A stretch of 64,000 bases of DNA from Hyphomicrobiales bacterium (GTDB lineage: Bacteria; Pseudomonadota; Alphaproteobacteria; Rhizobiales; Rhizobiaceae): the NCBI GenBank assembly GCA_900471815.1, contig UICE01000003.1, positions 643,558 through 707,557 of the forward strand, written 5' to 3'. A program made the translations under genes and the position numbers. How positions within the stretch are numbered: the first letter of the stretch is position 1; the number at the start of each line of letters is the position of its first letter. This document shows positions 1 to 9,900 of the stretch, one piece after another. The notes below the pieces were generated by a model. That model was given only the letters and a program-made list of their open reading frames with translations. It had not been told where the DNA came from and did no database searches.

Positions 1-2
1 TT

Positions 3-89
3 TACGGCTTTTACGCGATGGTGGCCCTTGCAGCTATCGGTCTGTTCCTCGCCGTTGTGTCTCTGAGGCTTGAGCAACGCGAGACCTAG
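3..89 (+). CDS. C-terminal end of a membrane protein, probably an MFS transporter (partial)
   Basis: Only the last 28 codons are inside the window, ending in TAG at 87-89. The peptide is one hydrophobic helix (roughly YAMVALAAIGLFLAVVSLRL) followed by a short charged tail (EQRET). This is the usual end of a 12-helix transporter such as the major facilitator superfamily, but the family cannot be proved from this fragment. It converges with the dipeptide epimerase gene, with about 10 bases between the two stops. Confidence 0.5.
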   Translation, partial: YGFYAMVALAAIGLFLAVVSLRLEQRET

Positions 90-99
90 AAAATTTGGT

Positions 100-1083
100 C
101 TAGCCCCATAATTCCAATTTAGGCGGCGAAACCCGGCTTCCGTTAAATTCGAGTCCCGGCGTCCGGTCCTGCTTGAGGATCAAGGGACCGTCCAGATCGA
201 CAAAATCGGCATCTTGAGCCACGATAACAGCCGGAGCCATGGCCAGGGATGTGCCAACCATGCAACCGACCATGATCCCAAAGCCAAGTTCGCGTGCGCG
301 ATTATGCATGCGCAGCGCTTCGGTTAGTCCGCCGGTCTTGTCCAGCTTGATATTGATGCTGTCATAGCGCCCCAGCAATTTGTGCAGATCATCCGTGCCG
401 TGGGCGCTTTCGTCAGCACAAATGGGCACAGGGTGCGGAATTTCAGCGAGGATGGCATCATTTCCGGCGGGCAGTGGCTGCTCGATCAGCGCAATACCGG
501 CCCGCGCGCAGGCAAGCATGTTTTCCAGAATATTGGCATTGGTCCAGCCTTCATTCGCGTCAATGATAATGCGGCTTGAGGGCGCGGCCAGTGCTACGGC
601 TCTTATCCGCTCTGCATCATTCTCGCCGCCAACCTTGACCTTGATCAAGGGTCTGTCGGCAAAGCCGCTCGCTGCCTTTGCCATTGTTGCAGCATCACCG
701 AACGAAACAGTCACGGCGGTGGTCAAATCGTGCAATTCTGGCAGGCCCAGTAGAGAGGTCACGCTTGTGCCTTGGCGCTTGGCTTCGAGATCCCACAAGG
801 CGCAATCTACGGCGTTGCGTGCCGCGCCTGCATGAATGAGCCCCGGCAGATCGTTGCGTGTCGCGCCCTTGCTCAAAGCATCGCGCAGACCTTCAATCTC
901 GGCACAAACCGAGTCCATGCTCTCACCATATCGCGCATAGGGCACGCATTCACCGCGCCCGCTGTGCACGCCGTCACTTAACGAGCACACGACAATTGCG
1001 GCTTCAGTCTTGGAACCACGGGAGATCGTAAACGTTCCGGCAATGGGCCATCGTTCTACCGCTATATCCAAGCTAATTATCAT
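100..1083 (-). CDS. Dipeptide epimerase (L-Ala-D/L-Glu epimerase type), enolase superfamily
   Basis: A 327-residue enolase-superfamily enzyme of the muconate lactonising subgroup. Members racemise the second residue of dipeptides such as L-Ala-D-Glu released from recycled murein. The full catalytic set is visible: KVK with Lys148 and Lys150, metal ligands Asp175 (IIIDANEG), Glu201 (LIEQPLP) and Asp224 (CADES), and Lys246 (NIKLDK) on the opposite face. The start was placed at 1083, because the reading frame upstream (to 1170) has no family similarity and overlaps the divergent gene. Exact dipeptide specificity cannot be read by eye. It is divergent from the Mla operon across about 50 bases. 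Confidence 0.85.
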   Translation of the reverse strand: MIISLDIAVERWPIAGTFTISRGSKTEAAIVVCSLSDGVHSGRGECVPYARYGESMDSVCAEIEGLRDALSKGATRNDLPGLIHAGAARNAVDCALWDLEAKRQGTSVTSLLGLPELHDLTTAVTVSFGDAATMAKAASGFADRPLIKVKVGGENDAERIRAVALAAPSSRIIIDANEGWTNANILENMLACARAGIALIEQPLPAGNDAILAEIPHPVPICADESAHGTDDLHKLLGRYDSINIKLDKTGGLTEALRMHNRARELGFGIMVGCMVGTSLAMAPAVIVAQDADFVDLDGPLILKQDRTPGLEFNGSRVSPPKLELWG

Positions 1084-1133
1084 AATCTGCGCCTTAATTG
1101 TTCCAGTGACATCGGTCGGGAGACTCGATATGT

Positions 1134-2318
1134 GTGTTGTTGATGTTGACCGATAGAGCAAACAATTCAAGTGCTTCTACTGCCGCGCCTCCGCATGTTG
1201 AGTTCAACAAGGACGGGGATCGCGCTACAGTTACACTTACTGGGGCATGGACCACACGCAATGTTCGCCGCGTGGACGAAACCATGCGCGATATCGAAGT
1301 TGATAACGGGTTTTCTAGCGCCGTTATTGATCTGTCCGGCGTGGAATTGCTGGATACTGCGGGAACCTGGCTGGTCGAGCGTCTGCGCACCGCGCTGGAA
1401 AAATCCGGCAAAACAGTTTCCATTGAAGGACAGTCCGAAAGCTGGGGTGCTCTGTTTGAGGCCGTTGGCGATATTGCGGCTGCTCCTCCGGAAGTCATTC
1501 ATATTGACCGCCCGTCCTTGATAACGCGATTCTTTGAATCGATTGGTCGCATGGTCTATGCCTTTGGCGATGATTTCATCAAGGCGATGCACATTCTCGG
1601 CGCAACCGTTCGCGGCGCGCAGATGAAGGGCAGCAGCAGAAGCAGTATTCGCCCGGCGGCAATTATTCATCAAATAGACAGTATGGGCATCGGCGCGGTG
1701 CCGGTGGTTGTGCTTATGTCGACCATTATTGGTGCAATTATCGCGCAGCAGGGCGCTTTCCAGTTGCGCTACTTCGGTGCCGAAATATTCGTTGTCGATC
1801 TTGTTGGCATTTTGGTGCTGCGTGAAATCGGTGTGCTTTTGACGGCAATCATGATTGCAGGCCGCTCGGGTAGCGCGATCACCGCCGAAATCGGCTCAAT
1901 GAAAATGCGCGAAGAAACCGATGCACTGACTGTTATTGGTCTCAATCCCGTCGGTGTTCTGGTTTTCCCGCGTCTCGTTGCATTGGTGATCTCGCTGCCA
2001 TTGCTGACAATTATTGCGGATTTCGCGGCATTGGGCGGCGCCATGGTCATCACATGGGCCTATTCTGGAATTCCGCCGGATGCCTTTATCCAGCGTTTGC
2101 GCGATGCGGTCGATCTTTCCAGCTACCTTGCCGGTCTGATCAAAGCGCCTTTCATGGCCATGATCATCGGGGTGATGGCTTCGGTTGAAGGCATGAAGGT
2201 CGGTGGCAGCGCTGAATCTTTGGGACAACGGGTTACAGCATCTGTGGTCAAATCGATTTTCGTCGTCATTGTGGTCGATGGCATTTTCGCCATCTTCTAC
2301 GCGTCCATCAATTTTTAA
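1134..2318 (+). CDS. mlaE: MlaE-family ABC transporter permease with fused N-terminal STAS domain
   Basis: A 394-residue inner-membrane permease of an MCE/Mla phospholipid transport system. Residues about 20-125 form a STAS domain (VIDLSGVELLDTAG), which in E. coli is the separate protein MlaB. The remainder is the MlaE fold, with hydrophobic helices and the conserved stretch GRSGSAITAEIGSMKMREETDAL. The GTG start at 1134 follows a GGGAG at about 1118; ATG at 1143 is an in-frame alternative. It is first in a same-strand set with mlaF, mlaD and a lipoprotein, separated by 45-60 base gaps. The STAS-permease fusion is common in alphaproteobacteria. Confidence 0.92.
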   Translation: MLLMLTDRANNSSASTAAPPHVEFNKDGDRATVTLTGAWTTRNVRRVDETMRDIEVDNGFSSAVIDLSGVELLDTAGTWLVERLRTALEKSGKTVSIEGQSESWGALFEAVGDIAAAPPEVIHIDRPSLITRFFESIGRMVYAFGDDFIKAMHILGATVRGAQMKGSSRSSIRPAAIIHQIDSMGIGAVPVVVLMSTIIGAIIAQQGAFQLRYFGAEIFVVDLVGILVLREIGVLLTAIMIAGRSGSAITAEIGSMKMREETDALTVIGLNPVGVLVFPRLVALVISLPLLTIIADFAALGGAMVITWAYSGIPPDAFIQRLRDAVDLSSYLAGLIKAPFMAMIIGVMASVEGMKVGGSAESLGQRVTASVVKSIFVVIVVDGIFAIFYASINF

Positions 2319-2363
2319 AACTGAAGCCCCAGGCAGAAGCCTGCTTAAAGTAGATCGAGGCGC

Positions 2364-3242
2364 ATGAATCCGAAAGAAAGTAACCAGAGCACGCACACAA
2401 AGGCTGACGACGTCATCCTTTCTGTGAAAGATGTCAGTGTCTCCTTCGGTCGTTCGACTGTGCTCAACAATCTTGATCTTGATGTTTATCGCGGCGAAAT
2501 CCTTGGTTTCGTCGGAGCGTCAGGAACGGGTAAGTCTGTTCTCATGCGGACGATTCTGGGCCTCAACCAGAAGCAAAAGGGCAAGATCAGCATTTTCGGT
2601 CACGATATTGACGAGGCGAGCGAGCAGGACAAACTCGCTGTCGATATGCGTATGGGGGTGCTTTTCCAGCATGGGGCGCTGTTTTCGTCCTTGACCGTGC
2701 TTGAAAACATTCAGGTGCCGATGCGTGAATATCTCGATATTCCTCAAAAGCTTATGGATGAGCTAGCTCGGCTCAAGATCGAACTCGTGGGACTCAAGCC
2801 CGATACCGCAGAAAAGTTTCCATCGGAGCTTTCAGGCGGAATGATCAAGCGTGCGGCCTTGGCCCGCGCCCTGTCGCTTGATCCCGAAATCGTCTTCCTC
2901 GATGAGCCGACATCAGGTCTTGATCCTATTGGTGCCGCTGACTTCGACGAATTGATTGCCGATCTGCGCGATACGATGGGGCTTACCGTCTATATGGTCA
3001 CCCATGACCTCGACAGTCTGTTCGCTGTATGTGACCGAATCGCTGTATTGGGCAATAAGAAGGTTCTGATCGAAGGAACCATTGAGGATATGTTGGCGTT
3101 TGACGATCCGTGGGTGAAAGAATATTTCCGTGGAAAGCGTGCTCGTCAAATTGTATCCAATGGCGATAACAGGCGGCGTTCGCCGCGTAGTGAAGCTGCG
3201 CCAACGCCAAATGTACCACCGCAGCACAGGCTAGTGGAGTGA
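2364..3242 (+). CDS. mlaF: MlaF-family ABC transporter ATP-binding protein
   Basis: A 292-residue cytoplasmic ATPase that powers the MlaE permease. It has Walker A GASGTGKS at residues 51-58, the signature LSGGM at 156-160, Walker B VFLDEP at 177-182 and the switch histidine in MVTHDLDS. Its LSGGM (not LSGGQ) signature and the following IKRAALARAL are characteristic of MlaF/TtgA-type ATPases. The last 40 residues are basic and proline-rich and are not part of the nucleotide-binding fold. It sits between the permease and the MCE protein in one operon. Confidence 0.93.
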   Translation: MNPKESNQSTHTKADDVILSVKDVSVSFGRSTVLNNLDLDVYRGEILGFVGASGTGKSVLMRTILGLNQKQKGKISIFGHDIDEASEQDKLAVDMRMGVLFQHGALFSSLTVLENIQVPMREYLDIPQKLMDELARLKIELVGLKPDTAEKFPSELSGGMIKRAALARALSLDPEIVFLDEPTSGLDPIGAADFDELIADLRDTMGLTVYMVTHDLDSLFAVCDRIAVLGNKKVLIEGTIEDMLAFDDPWVKEYFRGKRARQIVSNGDNRRRSPRSEAAPTPNVPPQHRLVE

Positions 3243-3289
3243 ATTTTATCAGACCACTAGCGGAACAACAGGGTCGAGCAGAGTAATTC

Positions 3290-4282
3290 ATGGAAACAAA
3301 AGCCAATTATGTTCTGGTCGGTATTTTCACGCTTGCTGTCTGCATGCTGGCCTTCGGATTTGTTTACTGGATTGCGCGTTATGGTGACAAAACCGAGACT
3401 GCAACTTTGGAAATCCGTATTCTCGGCTCGGTAACAGGTTTGGCTGACGGCAGTCAGGTGCTGTTCAACGGTATCAAGGTTGGTACAATCCGGCGCTTGA
3501 AAATTGACGACAATAATCCTGATGCTGTGATTGCGCAGGCGGAAGTCGATGCAACAACACCTATTACGCGTTCCACCCAAGCCACGCTGGGCTTTGCTGG
3601 TCTGACCGGCCAGGCCTTTATCGAGTTGAAGGGCGGAAAGCTTTATGAACCGATGCTGCTTGTGGAAGCGGCAAAGGAAGATTCCATTGCCCGCATTGAT
3701 GCCGATCCGTCTGTCGTGAACAACCTTCTGCAAAAGGCCCAAACCATCCTTGAACGCGTCGATGGCGCGGTGGGATCGATTGAGAGCTTTATCACGGAAG
3801 TGAAGGGGCCTTTGGTTGATACGGTCAACAATACCAAGCAGTTTACCGATGCGCTTGCAAAGAATTCCGATGTCATCGAAAAGTTCAGCCGCAGTGCTGA
3901 AGATGTTCAGGCTGTCGTGGCTGAAGCACGGCAGATGATGGAAAAACTGAATAATGCGTCAACGCGTGTGGACGGCGTATTGGCCAAACTGGACAAACAG
4001 CTTTCCGACGAGGATGGCAGCGTTGTACGCGAAGCCCGTCAGACGCTGCAATCCTATCGTTCCGTAGCAGACAATCTGAATGCGAGACTTGGACCAATCA
4101 CCGACAATCTCAACCGCTTTTCAGGGCAGGGATTGCGTGACGTGCAGTCTCTTGTCAATGAGAGCCGGCAGTCGGTTCAACGCATCGAGCGCGCTATTAC
4201 AGATCTTGAGAAAAACCCGCAGCGGGTGATTTTCGGCGGTAGCGGCAATGTTCCTGAATATGACGGACGGACGCGCCGTTGA
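3290..4282 (+). CDS. mlaD: MlaD-family MCE-domain protein
   Basis: A 330-residue substrate-binding subunit: one N-terminal transmembrane helix (about residues 7-27), an MCE domain (about 38-118, including VTGLADGSQVLFNGIKVG and ATLGFAGLTGQAFIEL), then a long periplasmic helical tail of about 180 residues with coiled-coil character. Family members form hexameric rings that carry lipids through the periplasm. At 330 residues it is much longer than E. coli MlaD (about 183), so the tail may span more of the periplasm. No mlaC or mlaA homologue lies next to it. Confidence 0.92.
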   Translation: METKANYVLVGIFTLAVCMLAFGFVYWIARYGDKTETATLEIRILGSVTGLADGSQVLFNGIKVGTIRRLKIDDNNPDAVIAQAEVDATTPITRSTQATLGFAGLTGQAFIELKGGKLYEPMLLVEAAKEDSIARIDADPSVVNNLLQKAQTILERVDGAVGSIESFITEVKGPLVDTVNNTKQFTDALAKNSDVIEKFSRSAEDVQAVVAEARQMMEKLNNASTRVDGVLAKLDKQLSDEDGSVVREARQTLQSYRSVADNLNARLGPITDNLNRFSGQGLRDVQSLVNESRQSVQRIERAITDLEKNPQRVIFGGSGNVPEYDGRTRR

Positions 4283-4340
4283 CTTTGATGGATTCGCATC
4301 GCATGAAAGTTAATGAACTGTTACGCGTGGGATTGGTTAA

Positions 4341-4928
4341 GTGGTGAAATCGAAGACAGTAATTGCAGCGTTGGTTATCGCCTTGTCCTTGTCGGCCTGT
4401 GCCAGTTCCAAGAAGCTCGATACATTTGATCTTTCTAGCCCATCGCCGGAAGTCACCTCGTCAAGGAAGCAGGGCCGTCAGATATTGATCGCTGCCCCGT
4501 CCGCATTGAAAGCGCTCGACGGTGAAAATGTCGTTGTTCGTTCCGGTCCCAATTCAATTTCCTTTTTGAAAGGTGCGCAGTGGGCGGATCGTCTGCCCAA
4601 TATTGTGCAGTCTCGCCTCGCACAGGCATTTGAAAGCACTGGACGGCTTGGCGGTGTTGGTCGCCCGGGCGATGGCCTTGCCATCGATTATCAGGTGATC
4701 AGCAATATTCGCACTTTCAACATTGATGCTTCCGGCAGTGAAACGGCCGTTGTTGAGATTGCCGTAAAGATACTGAATGACAAGAATGGCACCGTGCGTG
4801 CGACAAAGGTCTTCCGTTCAACATCGCCCGTAAGGGGCGCAGGCAACGCATCCTATATTGCCGCGCTTGATAGCGCCTTCGACACTGCCACCAGCGATAT
4901 CGTCACCTGGACGCTTTCGGTCATTTAG
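4341..4928 (+). CDS. ABC-type transport auxiliary lipoprotein (PqiC/LptE-like family)
   Basis: A 195-residue lipoprotein. Residues 1-19 are a lipoprotein signal peptide and the lipobox LSAC puts the lipidated Cys at position 20. The mature part resembles the ABC-type transport auxiliary lipoprotein family found at the end of MCE operons, including a region like WADRLPNIVQSRLAQAFE. It probably acts at the outer membrane as partner of the MlaEFD complex. The GTG start at 4341 has a second GTG directly after it. It is the last gene of the operon, followed by a palindromic repeat element that may also end the transcript. Confidence 0.82.
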   Translation: MVKSKTVIAALVIALSLSACASSKKLDTFDLSSPSPEVTSSRKQGRQILIAAPSALKALDGENVVVRSGPNSISFLKGAQWADRLPNIVQSRLAQAFESTGRLGGVGRPGDGLAIDYQVISNIRTFNIDASGSETAVVEIAVKILNDKNGTVRATKVFRSTSPVRGAGNASYIAALDSAFDTATSDIVTWTLSVI

Positions 4929-4967
4929 AGCGTAAGCTCAATACCGGCTATTTTGCATTCCATTCAA

Positions 4968-5090
4968 TGCGTGGTTCGACGGGGCTCACCATGAGGAAGA
5001 TTAGTGATCTGCAAAGCTAGCCTTTAATGTCGGTGATCTTGTTCATGCAACCCATGAACCCTCCTCATGGTGAGCTTGTCGAACCACGCA
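4968..5090. repeat. Palindromic intergenic repeat, Bru-RS-like, full-length copy
   Basis: Two inverted arms (4968-5000 and 5060-5090) start TGCGTGGTTCGAC and contain CTCACCATGAGG; the centre of about 60 bases is unrelated to the arms. Other copies lie at 6680-6798 and 13088-13207, with short derivatives at 16744-16780 and 21503-21522. The size and palindromic form agree with the Bru-RS repeats known from Brucella; that identification is from memory, not from a search. It lies between the convergent lipoprotein and rhodanese genes. Confidence 0.85.
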
Positions 5091-5131
5091 GTAAATTGGT
5101 GCCAGTTTCAGCAACTCGATGAGATGAGTGA

Positions 5132-5554
5132 TCAAGCTGCTTGCTTAAAGCTGCCAGCTTCCGGTCCAGTTGCAAACGGCAATTCTTCGTCGGCCCAACC
5201 GGTTATTCCACCGATCATGATTTTCACAGGCCGCCCAAGGCGCGCCAGCTTAAGCGCAGCCTGGTCTGCACCATTGCAATGGGGTCCGGCGCAATAGACG
5301 ACAAAAATCGTATCCAGAGACCATTCAGCCATGCGTTCGGCTGAAATATCTCGGTGGTTCAGGTGGATTGCAGTGGGAATATGGCGACGCTCATAGGCAG
5401 CGCTTGTTCCTACAACATGCAAAAGGGTGAAGTCGGGTCCATCCTTCAGCGCCTGTGCCACGTCGGCGCAGTCGGTTTCCAGCGATAGACGCCTGGAAAA
5501 ATGATCAATGACCTGATCGGCTGGGGCCGGGGCAATCTCGGTTACGTAGCTCAT
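5132..5554 (-). CDS. Rhodanese-like domain protein
   Basis: A single-domain rhodanese of 140 residues. The candidate active-site loop is VVYCAGPHCNGA, with Cys88 in the usual place, and the C-terminal strand region GRPVKIMIGGITGWADEELPF is typical. These proteins carry persulfide sulfur or serve in detoxification; the substrate is unknown. The start at 5554 is preceded by a strong GAGGAGAGA on the minus strand, whereas the longer reading frame to 5644 runs into the divergent regulator. It probably shares a control region with the GlxA-type regulator, which may regulate it. Confidence 0.85.
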   Translation of the reverse strand: MSYVTEIAPAPADQVIDHFSRRLSLETDCADVAQALKDGPDFTLLHVVGTSAAYERRHIPTAIHLNHRDISAERMAEWSLDTIFVVYCAGPHCNGADQAALKLARLGRPVKIMIGGITGWADEELPFATGPEAGSFKQAA

Positions 5555-5642
5555 TCTGTCTCTCCTCGTGTTGGATGAGCAAGAAGTAAAACAGGTGATA
5601 AATTGCTGGTAGTTGGCAAGAATGCCATATATCGTCAATATC

Positions 5643-6644
5643 ATGTCAAACGCCTCAAATCCGCCCCGTCTTGATAATCCGCTTGTGGTCGCCGTTGCTT
5701 ATGACGGTCTTTGCACTTTCGAATTCGGTGTTGTGGTCGAGATGTTCGGGCTACCAAGGCCTGAAATGGGCGATGACTGGTATAAATTTGCTGTCGCCAG
5801 CATTGAAATGGGCGAGCTACGCGCCACAGGCGGCGTGCGCGTGCTTGCCGATGGCGGTCTTGACCTGTTCGAGCAGGCTGGAACGATTATCATGCCGGGC
5901 TGGCGCGGCGTTGAACATTCTGTCCCGGAGCCGTTGGTACAGGCTCTGCAAAAGGCCCATGCCAAGGGCGCGCGCATTCTTTCAATCTGCTCGGGCGTCT
6001 TTGTGCTTGCCGCCGCTGGCCTTTTATCGGGACGGCGCGCAACGACCCATTGGCGCTACGCCGATCTGTTGACCGAGCGTTATCCGGACATCGAGTTTGC
6101 GCCGAATGTGCTTTATGTGGACGAGGGCAATATTCTGACCTCAGCTGGCAGTGCGGCGGGCATTGACCTTTGCCTGCACCTTATTCGCCGCGATTTTGGT
6201 ACCGAGGCCGCCAATAAGGTTGCCCGGCGCCTTGTTGTGGCTCCCCACCGTGATGGCGGGCAGGCTCAATTTGTCGAGCAGGCAGTCCCCACAGCCCATG
6301 AGGGAGTGAGGCTTTCTCCGCTGCTGGAAACGATGCGGAACAATATTCAGAAGGACTTTTCCATCGCCAGCCTCTCCAAAGCTGCGGGTATGAGTACACG
6401 TACCTTCCTACGCCGCTTTGAAGCTGCAACTGGCACGACGCCTGCCAAATGGCTATTATCCGAGCGGTTGGGTAAAGCACGCGATCTTTTGGAAAACTCT
6501 ACGCTTTCTATTGAGACGATTGCCTTGCACACGGGTTTTGGCACTGCCGCTACGCTGCGGCATCACTTCCGCCAGCAATTGGCCACCACGCCCACAGCCT
6601 ACAGGGATATGTTCGGGAAGGTGTCAGAGCTGGAAGGGGCTTGA
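5643..6644 (+). CDS. GlxA-family transcriptional regulator (DJ-1/PfpI domain plus AraC-type HTH)
   Basis: A 334-residue regulator. Residues about 12-190 form a DJ-1/PfpI amidotransferase-like domain with the nucleophile elbow SICSG; residues about 225-325 form an AraC-type double helix-turn-helix (SIASLSKAAGMSTRTFLRRFEAATG, then SIETIALHTGFGTAATLRHHFRQ). Members usually sense nitrogenous or carbon metabolites. The ATG at 5643 is preferred to the TTG at 5613 because the domain begins shortly after it. It is divergent from the rhodanese gene with about 88 bases between starts. Confidence 0.9.
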   Translation: MSNASNPPRLDNPLVVAVAYDGLCTFEFGVVVEMFGLPRPEMGDDWYKFAVASIEMGELRATGGVRVLADGGLDLFEQAGTIIMPGWRGVEHSVPEPLVQALQKAHAKGARILSICSGVFVLAAAGLLSGRRATTHWRYADLLTERYPDIEFAPNVLYVDEGNILTSAGSAAGIDLCLHLIRRDFGTEAANKVARRLVVAPHRDGGQAQFVEQAVPTAHEGVRLSPLLETMRNNIQKDFSIASLSKAAGMSTRTFLRRFEAATGTTPAKWLLSERLGKARDLLENSTLSIETIALHTGFGTAATLRHHFRQQLATTPTAYRDMFGKVSELEGA

Positions 6645-6679
6645 GTGTTGTATCATCCAGATTAGTTGCATTTGACTTG

Positions 6680-6798
6680 TGCGTGGTTCGACGAGGCTCA
6701 CCATGAGGAGGATTGCTATTTGCAGGGCGTTATATCCTGCAAGTTTGGCAAATAATCTGCAATCAACCACCTTCTAGTGAGCCTCGTCGAACCACGCA
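6680..6798. repeat. Palindromic intergenic repeat, Bru-RS-like, full-length copy
   Basis: Inverted arms at 6680-6714 and 6765-6798 begin TGCGTGGTTCGACGAGGCTC. The right arm has CTTCTAGTGAGCC where other copies have CCTCATGGTGAGC, so this copy has begun to diverge. It sits between the convergent regulator and the large coiled-coil gene. Confidence 0.85.
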
Positions 6799-6851
6799 GC
6801 TACCGGAATGCGAGACTACGTTGATCTCAGCAATCAACCACGCATACTAAC

Positions 6852-6885
6852 AAAAAACGCGGTCCGAAGACCGCGTTTTTGTTTT
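6852..6885. terminator. Bidirectional intrinsic terminator
   Basis: The stem is AAAACGCGGTC / GACCGCGTTTT with a CGAA loop, flanked by A-rich sequence on the left and TTTTTGTTTT on the right, so it can work on both strands. It lies about 16 bases beyond the stop codon of the minus-strand coiled-coil gene at 6901. Confidence 0.9.
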
Positions 6886-6900
6886 CATACCAATTGGCTC

Positions 6901-9900
6901 TTAACGCAGGCGATTACTCGCATGGGCAAGCATGGTGTAAACCTTGCCTGTGTCGGAGGTCAGATAGGCTTGGGTCGTTGTGTTGTCGCGATCGTTGCGT
7001 GTGACATCCTCAAGCAGGCGCTCGAAGTCATCCATGTAACGATCAACAGCACGTTTGAACTCGCTATCAGACGAGTACTTACGCTTGATCTCGTCAAAGG
7101 TCTGCTGCCCCTTCAGCGTGTAGAGACGGCGGGTGAAGACATTGCGCTCACCAGCCCGGTAACGCTGCCAGAGTTCAACAGAAGCCTCGTGGTCGATGGC
7201 GCGGGTGATGTCAATCGATAGCGAATTGAGCGACTCGACAACCTGACCGGGTGAGCGGCCTGCCGGTGCCTTTGGCGCTGCTTCGGCTTCATCGGTCGAA
7301 GCACGGCGCAGGAGATCGGACACCCAGCCATTACCGGCAGGACGAGCCGGTTCAGCATTGCCACGTGTGTCGAGTGTGCCGCGCATTGCAGGCGCAGCCG
7401 GTGCTGATGCTGTTGGTGCCGCCGCAGGACGCGGTGCCGGAGCGACCGCTTCGGTCCGTTGTGGCTGTGCTGCCACTGCGGCTGTTGCGCGGGCTGGCGC
7501 TGCGCGCTGTGCCCGTGCTTCGCCAACGTCAGTAAGACGCCCGGATTTCTGAACGATTTCCGAGAGTTCCTTCAATGCGTTGATCTGTTCGGAAACAGCC
7601 TTGCGCATCTGTGCCGTGGATTGCTTGGCTTCTTCAGGCATATCCATCACACCGCGTTGCAATTCGGAACGGGTCTGTTCAAGCTCCGTACGGATCGCTG
7701 CGGAAGAACGACGGATTTCATCGGTCGCGTTGGCAAACTTCTGCGATGCCTGTTCCACAACTTCGGAGATGGAATTGCGGATCTGTTCGGTTGTCTGGTT
7801 TGCACGGCCTTCGGCGCGGTCGAATGCCGAGGAAACAAGCGATTCGAACGAACGCATTGTCTTCTCGATTGTTTCCGACTTGGCGATGAGACCTGATGCC
7901 AATGCCTGCAAAGCTTCCTGGCGCTCGTCAAAAGTCGAGGCGAGGTTGGTTTGCGATGCGTTGATCAGTTCCGATGCCTTGTTGAGCATGTTGCCGTGCT
8001 CGTCAAACCGCTGAGCGATGGAAGCAATGTCGGTTAGCGTGCTGTTGGACAATTGTGACAGTTTGCCGAGATTGCCATCAATCAGACGGGTTGAGGTCTC
8101 GAAGGATTCAGCAGCCTTCGTCGCGTTCTCCGCAAAGGCCGTCGTCGTGTCGAGCAGGCGTCCGTCAATATCGCCAAGGTTCTTGGTCGCCATATCGATG
8201 AGTTCCCCAAGCTTCGCATTTGAAGAGGAGAGGCGGTCGATAAGGTTGCTCACATCGTCGGTCAGACCAGCCTTGGCCGCTTGAACGGCAGTGATCGTCT
8301 CCGCAGTACGGCTGGCAATAGCATTGATCAGAGCCGCATTTTCAACCCGCAGACGTTCAGTTGCGGATGTCGTTGCTTCCACGAGCTGCGAGGCGAGCGT
8401 ACGGCCATTATCGGCAAGGCTCTCGACCAGCGGCTGAGCCGTATTGTCGAGAATGCTGATGATTTCCTGCGAACGGGCCGAGAGAACCTCGTTCAATTCG
8501 CGGGTGCTTTCCGCAAGCTTCGATGCGGTCGTATTGGTGGCTGCCGAGAAGCGGGCCTCCAAAGCCTCGAGATTGGCGGCGGCCTCCGTTGCGCGCTGAC
8601 CAAGCCGTTTTTCGGTTTCCGCCAGGCTTTCATTCATGCGCTGGCTGAATGCCTCGCCATGGCCGTCAAGAGCTTCGCCGGCCTTCTGTGCTTCACCGGT
8701 AAGGGTAGAAGCAGCTTCTGTGATTTTCTCACGCAGCGTGCGGGCGACAACCGAAGCACTCTGTTCGAGCGATTTGCGAACATTATCGACACCAATGGCC
8801 AGTGCATTCTGCATGGTTGTGGTGCGTTCGTCGATTGTACCGCCATGGTTTTCGAAGGCCTTGGCAAGCACGTCTGCGCTGTCTTGCAGGACCGCCTGCA
8901 AGGCTACCGTACGGTCGCCAATAGCACCTGCCTTGTCGTCCAGCGTCTGACCCAGAGCAGCATTGCCCTGTTCCATCGCTGCGCGAATGGCTGCAATGCG
9001 CTGGTCGAGAATGGTCGCATGATCGTTGAGCGTTTCGCCGACGCGGGTATCGCTTTCGGCCAAGGCTGCGCGAATAGCGGCAGCGCGCTCGTCCAGCGTT
9101 CCGATATGGGAAGCCAGCGTGTCGCCGATCTGCATATTGCTGCTGTCGAGCACAGAACGGATGCCTGCTGTGCGCTCTTCAATATCGCTAGCATGCTGTG
9201 CCAGTGTCTCGCCGATGCGGGCATGGGTATTTTCAAGCGCTGCCTGAATACCGGCTGTACGCTCATCCAGCGAGGAAGCGTGCGAAGCCAAAGTCTGGCC
9301 GATACGCTGATCGCTATTGCTGAGCGCCTGCTCGATTCCCGCTGTCCGCTCGTCGATGGAACTTGCATGCGAGGAAAGGATATTGCTGATGCGCGAGTCG
9401 CTTTCGATCAGGGCCTGACCGATACCGGCCGTACGCTCTTCAATGGCGCTGGCATGCGAGGCCAGAACATCGCTGATACGCGCGTCACTGCTGGTCAAAG
9501 CCGACTCGATGCGACCTGTACGGTCATCCACACTGTCGATAAAGCCGCTCAATGTGCCGTCGATACGTGTGCCGCTATTAAGCAGCGTGGCCTGAATTTC
9601 TGCGTTGCGTGCATCAATAGCCTGCGTATGAGCAGCAAGCGTTTCGCCAAGTTTGGCATCGCTGCCGGAAAGAGCCAGCTGGATTTCCTGGTTGCGCTCA
9701 TCAAGGCTTCGATTGTGCTGGTCAAGCGTCTGCGCAATCTTGGCATGTGTTTCAACAAATGCCGCACGCATTCCAATGGTGCGCTCATCGATGATCTTGG
9801 CATGGGCATCAAGTGTCTGGCCAATGCGTGTGTCGGTGGCGTGTATCGCTGTTTCAATATTGGCGCTACGCAGATCGATGTTGCGAGCATGTTCGTCCAG

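Noticed and set aside
380-981. Overlapping plus-strand frames opposite the dipeptide epimerase
   Set aside because: They are shadows of a gene with all catalytic residues on the minus strand.
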